From the NCBI GenBank assembly GCA_004558865.1, contig SFCY01000038.1, forward strand, positions 1 through 18,295: a stretch of 18,295 bases of DNA. Reading direction: 5' to 3'. Position 1 is the stretch's first letter. Each line of letters begins with the position of its first letter. Positions 5,341 through 12,328 of this stretch are shown here, in pieces. The stretch is from Bacteroidales bacterium (GTDB lineage: Bacteria > Bacteroidota > Bacteroidia > Bacteroidales > Bacteroidaceae). Under the pieces are notes generated by a model. The model ran no database searches. It was not told where the DNA came from and saw nothing but the letters and a program-made list of their open reading frames with translations. A program made the translations under genes and the position numbers.

Positions 5341-8300
5341 ATGGAACATTTAAAAAAAGCATTGCTTGTAATGGCATTGTCTACAGCCAGCCTCTCGGCC
5401 CTGGCGCAGGATGTCATTGTCAGCGGCACAGTCAAGGATGCCACAGGCGAGCCCATCATCGGTGCGTCGGTGGTACAGAAAGGTACTTCCAACGGTACCA
5501 TCACCGACCTCGACGGCCACTTCTCGTTCAAGGCCTCGCAAAACTCACCGCTCGTCATCTCCTATTTAGGATATGACACGCAGGAGGTGAAGGCCGGCAG
5601 TAACCTGGTGGTAGAACTGAAGGAAAACTCCAAGGAGCTCAACGAGGTCGTCGTCACGGGCTACACCACCCAGCGCAAGGCCGACCTGACAGGCTCGGTG
5701 GCCGTAGTGAGCACCAAGGACCTCAAGACCTCACCCGACCCCGACCCCATGCGCGCCCTGCAAGGCAAGGTGCCAGGCATGACCATCACCTCAAACGGCT
5801 CGCCCATCGGCACTGGAACGGTGCGCATTCGCGGTATCGGCTCGTTCAACTCCTCGCAGGACCCGCTTTTCATCGTCGACGGAGTGCCCACCAACATGGC
5901 GCTCAACTCGCTCAACATGAACGACATTGAGAGCATGCAGGTGCTCAAGGACGCATCCTCAGCCAGCATCTACGGTTCGCGCGCCTCAAACGGTGTGATC
6001 ATCATCACTACGAAGAAGGGCAAGAAGGGCGACAAGGTGGCCGTGGACTTCTCCACCAACCTCACCGCACAGTTCTATACCAACCAGTCGAAGATGAAGT
6101 TGCTGGACGCCAACGGCTATATCACCGCCATGGCACAGGCCGCCCTCAACGATGGCATCGATCCAGTGGCCTACGCCAGCAACTACGGCATTGACCTCAA
6201 GGCTGCCAACGGCATTCCAATCTCCGCCTACGATCCCGCTACAGGTCAGACACTCAGCTTCACGGCAGGAGGACGCTATAATGGATTCATCAACGAGCGA
6301 CAGACGATGCCGTTCTCGAATACGGACTGGGTGGACGCCATCTCCCACACGGGATTCTCCCAGAACTACGACCTCTCCGTATCGCACGCCAACGACAAGC
6401 ACAGCGCCATGTTCTCCCTGGGCTACAAGGATGTGGATGGCATTCTGAAATACACCAACTTCAAGAACATCTCCGCACGGCTCAACACCTCGTGGAATCT
6501 CAACAAGATCATCACTGTGGGTGAGAACCTCACAGTCACCTACTCTTCACAGGTAGACTGCGCCCCCATGGAGGACGCCCTCAAGATGCCACCTGTGGTG
6601 CCTGTGTATGAAATCGACGGAAAGACCTTCGCAGGCCCCGTTGGCTCCATGTCCGACCGCGAGAACCCCGCACGCGAGCAGTATGACAACCGCAACAACC
6701 ATCTCGACTACTGGCGCATCTTCGGCAACGGCTACGTAGAAATCAAGCCCATCAAGGGCCTCACGCTGAAGTCCAACTTCGGTATCGACTACAAGACGTC
6801 GTTCATCAATGCCATGACCCATACTTATCTGTCGGACGTGGTTAGGAACGACATCGCCAAGACCACGCTCTCGAACAACAACGAAACCAACTGGGTGTGG
6901 TCCAACACGGCCAACTACCTCTTCAACCTGGGCGCAGACCACCACTTCAACGTCCTCGTGGGTAGCGAGCTTTCCAAACAGAGCATCATCGACTTCTCTG
7001 CCTACTCCGAGGGATATGCCTTGGAAGACGTAGACTATATGTGGCCCAACGCAGCCACCGGCACCATGAGCAACAGCGGCGCCAAGTTTGGCTACCGCCT
7101 CGCCTCCTTCTTCGGCAAGATCGACTACAACTGGCAGGACATGCTGTTGGCTTCGTTCACCATCCGCGAGGACGGCTCCTCACGTTTCGGAAAGAACAGC
7201 CGCTGGGGTACTTTCCCCGCCGCCTCGCTCGGATTCCGCTTCTCGCAGCTGCTCCACTACGACTGGCTCAACGATGCCAAGCTGCGCCTTTCTTGGGGCC
7301 AGACCGGCAACCAGGCCATCGACAACAACGCACAGTTCGGACTCTATGTCGTGGACTATGGACTGGATCGTGTCACCTCCACCGCCTACGACTTCACTCT
7401 GCAAGGATCCGGCACCTTCCCCTCCGGCTACCGCGCCACCCAGCTGGCCAACCCCAACCTCAAGTGGGAGTCTGCAACACAGTACAACATCGGCCTTGAC
7501 TTCACCCTGCTCAACAACTCGCTCTACGGCTCTATCGACGCCTATATCAAGAATGTGGATGACATGCTCATCAATCCCGCTTACCTCGGCGGGACCGGCG
7601 AGGGTGGCAACCAATGGCAGAACGGCCCCTCGCTGCGCAACTGGGGTATGGAGTTTGCCTTGGGCTACAGAAAGCAACTGGCTTGCGGGCTTGGACTCGA
7701 TATCAATGGCAACCTGAGCTTCTTCCGCAACCGCGTCACCTACCTGCCCACCACCACAACAGGAGCATACGCCCACACTTCGACGGAAGACTTGGTACAG
7801 AGCCGCAAGCCTTACGGGTCTATCGTGGGCTATGTTGTTGACGGATTGTTCCAAACCCAGGATGAGGTGGACAAATCGGGCCAGCCCAACGCCCGCCTCG
7901 GTGGCCTGAAATACAGGGATCTGACCCATGACGGCAAGATTACCAGCGACGACCAGACCTGGATCTACAATCCCGTGCCCGCCTTCTCCTACGGTCTCAA
8001 CATCGGACTGACGTACAAAGACTTCGACTTGACCATGTTCTGGCAGGGAGTGGCCAATCAGGATGTATACAACAACCAGAAGTTCCAAACCGACTTCTGG
8101 GCCATCACCGACCCAGGATCCAACAAGGGGACACGCCTGCTCAACGCATGGAACACCAACAACACGGGCTCTTCCATTCCCCGCCTGAGCACAATGAACC
8201 GCGCCGACGAGGGCCGCGCTTCCTCCTACTACGTTGAGAACGGCTCCTATCTCAAGCTGCGCACCCTGCAGATGGGCTATCGCCTGCCGGCATCCTTGCT

Positions 8301-8457
8301 CAGCAAGCTCCACATGACCAGCGCCCGCATCTACGTCTCCGGACAAAACCTGCTGACCATCAAGAGCAGCTCGCTCACTTGCTCCGACCCGGAGAACCCC
8401 GACTGGAACTATCCCCTCTCGTCCTCCATCTCCTTCGGCCTGCAAGTAGGATTTTAA
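5341..8457 (+). CDS. SusC-like TonB-dependent outer-membrane transporter
   Basis: A 1038-residue outer-membrane beta-barrel that, with SusD, imports oligosaccharides using TonB energy. A signal peptide (1-22, ending SALA) is followed by a carboxypeptidase-regulatory-like domain (about 25-95), a TonB-box region with LNEVVVTGY (100-108), the plug domain (about 110-228, with VRIRGIGSFN and PLFIVDGVP), and then the barrel to a C-terminal phenylalanine in LQVGF, as outer-membrane proteins require. The length is typical of the family. It is the first gene of a three-gene unit behind a good promoter, and susD starts 39 bases after it. Substrate is inferred as fructan or fructo-oligosaccharide from the GH32 gene and from the permease and kinase upstream. 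There is no STN domain, so no anti-sigma signalling is expected; control probably lies with the hybrid regulator. Confidence 0.96.
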   Translation: MEHLKKALLVMALSTASLSALAQDVIVSGTVKDATGEPIIGASVVQKGTSNGTITDLDGHFSFKASQNSPLVISYLGYDTQEVKAGSNLVVELKENSKELNEVVVTGYTTQRKADLTGSVAVVSTKDLKTSPDPDPMRALQGKVPGMTITSNGSPIGTGTVRIRGIGSFNSSQDPLFIVDGVPTNMALNSLNMNDIESMQVLKDASSASIYGSRASNGVIIITTKKGKKGDKVAVDFSTNLTAQFYTNQSKMKLLDANGYITAMAQAALNDGIDPVAYASNYGIDLKAANGIPISAYDPATGQTLSFTAGGRYNGFINERQTMPFSNTDWVDAISHTGFSQNYDLSVSHANDKHSAMFSLGYKDVDGILKYTNFKNISARLNTSWNLNKIITVGENLTVTYSSQVDCAPMEDALKMPPVVPVYEIDGKTFAGPVGSMSDRENPAREQYDNRNNHLDYWRIFGNGYVEIKPIKGLTLKSNFGIDYKTSFINAMTHTYLSDVVRNDIAKTTLSNNNETNWVWSNTANYLFNLGADHHFNVLVGSELSKQSIIDFSAYSEGYALEDVDYMWPNAATGTMSNSGAKFGYRLASFFGKIDYNWQDMLLASFTIREDGSSRFGKNSRWGTFPAASLGFRFSQLLHYDWLNDAKLRLSWGQTGNQAIDNNAQFGLYVVDYGLDRVTSTAYDFTLQGSGTFPSGYRATQLANPNLKWESATQYNIGLDFTLLNNSLYGSIDAYIKNVDDMLINPAYLGGTGEGGNQWQNGPSLRNWGMEFALGYRKQLACGLGLDINGNLSFFRNRVTYLPTTTTGAYAHTSTEDLVQSRKPYGSIVGYVVDGLFQTQDEVDKSGQPNARLGGLKYRDLTHDGKITSDDQTWIYNPVPAFSYGLNIGLTYKDFDLTMFWQGVANQDVYNNQKFQTDFWAITDPGSNKGTRLLNAWNTNNTGSSIPRLSTMNRADEGRASSYYVENGSYLKLRTLQMGYRLPASLLSKLHMTSARIYVSGQNLLTIKSSSLTCSDPENPDWNYPLSSSISFGLQVGF

Positions 8458-8496
8458 ATCATCATGTACATATATCACACTACAAAGAATCAAGTC

Positions 8497-10236
8497 ATGA
8501 AAAAGATATATATATTTGCTTTGGCAGCCGCATTGACCATGAGCCTGACTGGCTGCGACGATTTCCTCGACTACACGCCTACCGCTGTGGTGGATGAGGA
8601 TAAGGCTTTCTCCGATCCAGAGAAGATGGTCAACAGTGCCTACGCCGTGCTTGGCGACTGCTGGTACTCCTACCCCTTCAACCTCTGGCCCTACGGCGAC
8701 CTTGCGTCCGACGACTGCCTCAAAGGCGGCTCTGGAACGGGTGACACGGGTTATCACGACATTGAGGTGTGGTCGTCGCTGACCTCCTCTCGTGGTGAGC
8801 TCGACGAACTCTGGTACCATCTGTACATTGCCGTGTCACGCTGCAATCGCGCCCTGGTCTCACTCGAAAAGAACGGCAGCAACGTGCTCGGTGCCCAGAC
8901 CACCACAGAGCGTGAAGCAGAGGTCCGCTTCCTGCGTGCCCACTTCTATTTCAAGCTCATCTCCGTGTTCCGCCAGGTGCCATGGATAGATGAGCAGGTC
9001 TATAAAGACAGGACCACGGAGAAGACCCCTAACACGCAATACACATACGAGCAGCTCTTCGGAAAAGTCATCGACGACTTTAAGTTTGCCTTCGACCACC
9101 TGCCAGAGAAGCAGAACGAGGGCGGACGCGCCAACAAGATCGCCGCTGCCGCCTATCTTGCAAAATGCTACCTCACCCTTGCTTGGGGCGACGGTTACGA
9201 GGCCACCGATGGCGTGAACCATATCAACAAAGAATACATGCAGAAAGTGGTGGACTACACCAATGTGGTCAAGGCGTCGAGCTACGGCTATCTGGAAGAC
9301 TACGGCGACATCTTCCTGCCCGACTACAAAAACAGCAAGGAGAGCATCTTCGCAGTGCAAACCAGCGACTACTCTGAGGACCATACGAAATTCGGACGCG
9401 CCAACTGGTCGAACACGCTCAACGGCTGCTGGGGCATCTGGTCGTGCGGATGGGACTTCCACAAGCCATCGCAAAATCTCGTCAATGCCTTCAAGACCCG
9501 CAACGGTCTGCCCGAGTTCGACGACTACGACAAAACAAACGATTATCCCATCAACGGCCAGCCTGGGACTCAGAAGTGGGATCCGCGGCTCTTCCACACG
9601 GTAGGCATGCCCACTTTCCCCTACAAGTATGAATCGGATTACACGCTCACCAAAGCCAATTCGCGGACGCCCAACACCTACGGCTACTACACTTCGTTGA
9701 AGGAAGTTCCGCAGCGTTCCAAGGGAGAGACCTACAACCGTCCATGGCAGGCCTTTGAGATGAACGACTATGTGTTCCGCTACACCGACGTGATGCTCAT
9801 GCGCGCCGAGGCCCTCATCGAGCTCGACCGCCTGCCAGAGGCCCGCGCCATCATCAACGACATTCGCCAGCGCGCCAAGAACTCCATCAAGAAGCATATC
9901 GAATATGCTGCAGACCAGTGTGAGATAGCACTCTATCCCGAGTCCTACTTCCAAGATAAAGAGACAGCCCGCAAGTGTCTGCGCTGGGAGCGCCGACTGG
10001 AGATGGGCATGGAAGGCAGCCGCTTTTTCGACCTGCGCCGCTGGGGCATCGCTTCGAAGACGCTCAACGACTATTTCAAGGCAGAGGCCAAGGATGTCTA
10101 CGACGGCCAGCCCTACGCCGAATATTACAAGGATGCCCACTTCACGCCCGGCAAGAACGAGTTCTGGCCCATTCCCTACAACCAGCTCTACTACATCCCC
10201 GGTCTGTATCAGCAGAATAAAGGATATGACAAGTAA
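8497..10236 (+). CDS. SusD-like surface glycan-binding lipoprotein
   Basis: A 579-residue lipoprotein that caps the SusC barrel and binds the incoming glycan. The signal sequence MKKIYIFALAAALTMSLTGC ends in a clear lipobox (LTGC, Cys20), followed by DDFLDYTPT, the usual SusD N-terminus. The middle holds the helical repeats of the fold, and the C-terminal RagB/SusD region shows YRYTDVMLM-like sequence (FRYTDVMLMRAEAL), ARAIINDIRQRA and the near-terminal FWPIPYNQL. The frame is open from an ATG at 8464, but 8497 is chosen because it gives a normal lipoprotein signal, whereas the upstream start adds eleven residues before it. It sits 39 bases after susC and 26 before GH32, one operon. Fructan binding is inferred from context. 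Confidence 0.95.
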   Translation: MKKIYIFALAAALTMSLTGCDDFLDYTPTAVVDEDKAFSDPEKMVNSAYAVLGDCWYSYPFNLWPYGDLASDDCLKGGSGTGDTGYHDIEVWSSLTSSRGELDELWYHLYIAVSRCNRALVSLEKNGSNVLGAQTTTEREAEVRFLRAHFYFKLISVFRQVPWIDEQVYKDRTTEKTPNTQYTYEQLFGKVIDDFKFAFDHLPEKQNEGGRANKIAAAAYLAKCYLTLAWGDGYEATDGVNHINKEYMQKVVDYTNVVKASSYGYLEDYGDIFLPDYKNSKESIFAVQTSDYSEDHTKFGRANWSNTLNGCWGIWSCGWDFHKPSQNLVNAFKTRNGLPEFDDYDKTNDYPINGQPGTQKWDPRLFHTVGMPTFPYKYESDYTLTKANSRTPNTYGYYTSLKEVPQRSKGETYNRPWQAFEMNDYVFRYTDVMLMRAEALIELDRLPEARAIINDIRQRAKNSIKKHIEYAADQCEIALYPESYFQDKETARKCLRWERRLEMGMEGSRFFDLRRWGIASKTLNDYFKAEAKDVYDGQPYAEYYKDAHFTPGKNEFWPIPYNQLYYIPGLYQQNKGYDK

Positions 10237-10262
10237 ACCATCCGCACACTTCTATTTATAAC

Positions 10263-11969
10263 ATGAGAAGATTATCAATCCTCTTGGCTGCCCTGCTCAT
10301 GAGCATGGGCAGCCTCCTGGCCCAAAACCAGCAGGGGTTCAAACGACATATCCTCTCCGGCACCCACGCCATGCTGCGCGTCAATCCCGAGAAACGCTAT
10401 CTTCTCCTGCCGGTGGAGGAAAAGGAAAGCGAGTCGAAAGTCCGCGTCATCAAGGATGGACACTCCGAAGAGGCCATAGACATCCGACTGGCCACGGGCA
10501 AGCCCGACTACTTCGTGCCACTCGACCTGAGCTGCTATGGCAAGGACGGCATCCTGCTCGACATCGTCTTCTCGGGCAACTACCGCACCGTGGGCAATAT
10601 CGAGGACTACAGCTGCTGGCAACAGATGAGGCTGAGCGACACTTTCGACACCACCAACCGCGAGCGCTGGCGGCCGCAATACCACCACACCCCGCTGTGG
10701 GGATGGATGAACGACCCCAACGGCATGTTCTACAAAGACGGCGTGTGGCACCTCTTCTACCAGTTCAACCCCTACGGATCCATTTGGGGCAACATGACCT
10801 GGGGCCACGCCACCAGCCGCGACCTGTTGCACTGGCAATACGAGGGCACACCCGTCAAGCCCGATGCCTTAGGAACCATCTTCAGCGGCTCGGCCATCAT
10901 AGACAGCGCCAACACGGCCGGATTCGGCAAGAACGCCATCGTGGCCATGTACACTTCGGCCGCCGAAAGCCAAACACAGAGCCTGGCCTACAGCACCGAC
11001 GAAGGAAAGACCTTCACGAAATACAGCGGCAACCCCATCCTCACCGAAAAGGCGCCCGACTTCCGCGACCCGAAAATCATCTGGAATCGTGACACCAAAG
11101 AATGGAACCTTGTGATGGCCACAGGACAGAAGATGAACTTCTACACATCGTCCGACCTGAAGAACTGGAAATACGAGAGCAGCTTCGGCGAGGGCTATGG
11201 CTGCCACAAGGGCGTGTGGGAATGTCCCGACTTGATTCAGATGGACAACGGCAAATGGGTGCTCATCTGCAACATCAATCCCGGCGGTCCCTTCGGCGGT
11301 TCGGCCACGCAGTATTTCGTCGGCCAGTGGGACGGCCATCAGTTCACCTGCGAGAGCAAGCCGGAGGTGACCAAATGGATGGACTATGGCAAGGACCACT
11401 ATGCCACGGTGACCTTCAGCAACGCCCCCGACGGCCGTCACGTCGCTCTTGCCTGGATGAGCAACTGGCAGTATGCAGCCGTGACGCCTACCATGCAATA
11501 CCGCTCTGCCAACTCCATTCCGCGCGACCTCGGCCTCTTCACCGATGGCGGTGAGGATTACGTCAGCGTGAAGCCGTCGCCCGAAATCATGCGGGCGTTC
11601 ACCAAGAAAGCCTCAGGACTGGAAGAGGCTTGCATGGTGGAAGTGAGCGGCCTGCGCCGCAACGCCACCATCGAACTGGCCAACGGCAAGGGCGAGCGCG
11701 TGGTGATGCGCTACGACGCCAATGAACAGAGCTTCTCCGTGGACCGCATGAAGAGCGGACAGACCGACTTCAGCGACGCCTTCCCCTCAGTGACCACAGC
11801 CCCCACCCACGGAAAGGTGAGCCGAGTGCTGATCTTCATCGACAAGAGCAGCATAGAGGTCTTCGACGCCGACGGCAAGTTTGCCATCACCAATCTGGTT
11901 TTCCCCACCAAGCCCTACGACAGGCTCCGCGTGAGTGGCGGAAAAGGAAAGGTTTGGAAAATGCGTTGA
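10263..11969 (+). CDS. GH32 fructan hydrolase (levanase/inulinase/exo-fructosidase type)
   Basis: A secreted 568-residue glycoside hydrolase of family 32 that cleaves beta-fructosyl bonds. All three catalytic motifs are intact: WMNDPNG (148-154, nucleophile Asp151), FRDP (267-270, transition-state stabiliser Asp269) and ECPD (320-323, acid/base Glu320). A signal peptide (1-20, ending SLLA before QNQQG) has no lipobox, so the enzyme is expected in the periplasm, unlike the surface lipoprotein endo-levanases of this group. An extra N-terminal beta-rich domain (about 25-130) precedes the five-bladed propeller (about 135-440), and a beta-sandwich (about 445-568) follows. Releasing fructose from imported oligosaccharides is the likely job. 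It is the last gene of the susC unit. Linkage preference (beta-2,1 or beta-2,6) and exo or endo action cannot be read from sequence. Confidence 0.95.
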   Translation: MRRLSILLAALLMSMGSLLAQNQQGFKRHILSGTHAMLRVNPEKRYLLLPVEEKESESKVRVIKDGHSEEAIDIRLATGKPDYFVPLDLSCYGKDGILLDIVFSGNYRTVGNIEDYSCWQQMRLSDTFDTTNRERWRPQYHHTPLWGWMNDPNGMFYKDGVWHLFYQFNPYGSIWGNMTWGHATSRDLLHWQYEGTPVKPDALGTIFSGSAIIDSANTAGFGKNAIVAMYTSAAESQTQSLAYSTDEGKTFTKYSGNPILTEKAPDFRDPKIIWNRDTKEWNLVMATGQKMNFYTSSDLKNWKYESSFGEGYGCHKGVWECPDLIQMDNGKWVLICNINPGGPFGGSATQYFVGQWDGHQFTCESKPEVTKWMDYGKDHYATVTFSNAPDGRHVALAWMSNWQYAAVTPTMQYRSANSIPRDLGLFTDGGEDYVSVKPSPEIMRAFTKKASGLEEACMVEVSGLRRNATIELANGKGERVVMRYDANEQSFSVDRMKSGQTDFSDAFPSVTTAPTHGKVSRVLIFIDKSSIEVFDADGKFAITNLVFPTKPYDRLRVSGGKGKVWKMR

Positions 11970-11973
11970 CCAC

Positions 11974-12021
11974 ACGACTTGCAGCACGTCTTACGACACG
12001 ACTTGCAGCACGTCTTGCAGT
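11974..12021. repeat. Tandem repeat, four copies of a 12-bp unit
   Basis: Units in order are ACGACTTGCAGC, ACGTCTTACGAC, ACGACTTGCAGC and ACGTCTTGCAGT. The consensus is ACGWCTTGCAGC, with position 4 alternating A and T, so the pattern also repeats as 24 bp with a 21-bp identical core. It begins five bases after the GH32 stop codon. It has no spacers and is not a CRISPR array. Function is unknown. Confidence 0.85.
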
Positions 12022-12125
12022 ATCATCGTCTCATCGACAAGCCCAAAGGGAGGCCAGTCCATCCCTCCATCAAAATGCAATGTGGAACAGATTACACACT
12101 CCCATAAGCGCAATGGGGTAAGGCT

Positions 12126-12173
12126 ATAAACAGTAAGGCCACGCATGGCAGCATGCGTGGCCTTACTGTTTAT
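12126..12173. terminator. Perfect 22-bp hairpin after the susC-susD-GH32 unit
   Basis: Bases 12126-12147 pair without error with 12152-12173 around the tetraloop GCAG. The upper part is GC-rich and the foot is A/T, so the 3' arm ends CTGTTTAT. Only TGTCGTCC follows, with no real T-run. It probably ends or stabilises the 3' end of the long operon mRNA, but termination is less certain than for the other hairpins. Confidence 0.65.
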
Positions 12174-12244
12174 TGTCGTCCTCATCCATGATTGTCCATA
12201 GCCGCCATCCTCTTGGCCGCAGCCATGCTGCCAAACACCAAAAT

Positions 12245-12278
12245 AAAGTGGGAGAAAACGATTGCTTTCTCCCACTTT
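12245..12278. terminator. Probable bidirectional terminator between convergent units
   Basis: A 13-bp stem, AAAGTGGGAGAAA (12245-12257) with TTTCTCCCACTTT (12266-12278), has an 8-base loop. On the minus strand the stem runs into TTTATTTTG, a good T tail, 51 bases after the adhesin gene stop. On the plus strand it ends CTTTT. Most likely it terminates the minus-strand unit and acts as backup for the plus-strand unit. Confidence 0.75.
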
Positions 12279-12328
12279 TAAAAAAGAATGATATAGGCTA
12301 TAAAAAGTTCATCTTGATGGGGATGTCA

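Larger units (their letters stand above)
11970..12328. other. Gene-free convergent junction between GH32 and the adhesin-like gene
   Basis: This 359-base stretch separates two converging transcription units. It holds a four-copy 12-bp tandem repeat (11974-12021), a long perfect hairpin (12126-12173) and a second hairpin suited to terminate both strands (12245-12278). A 9-base sequence at 12147-12155 in the first hairpin is complementary to 12224-12232. No coding sequence is credible; a 64-codon frame at 11935-12129 merely reads the repeat as an eight-residue motif. Confidence 0.75.

Noticed and set aside
8464..8496. Upstream start giving SusD eleven extra residues
   Set aside because: It would put MYIYHTTKNQV before a complete lipoprotein signal sequence; the ATG at 8497 gives a normal one.
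7180..8820. 546-codon open frame on the minus strand opposite susC and susD
   Set aside because: It spans the ends of two unmistakable genes and their spacer, and shows no domain or signal; it is a codon-bias shadow.
11974..12021. Possible CRISPR array
   Set aside because: Repeat units are contiguous 12-mers without unique spacers and there are no cas genes.
11935..12129. 64-codon plus-strand frame overlapping the GH32 end
   Set aside because: It only translates the 12-bp repeat into a Cys/Ser/Thr motif and overlaps GH32; no start signal.
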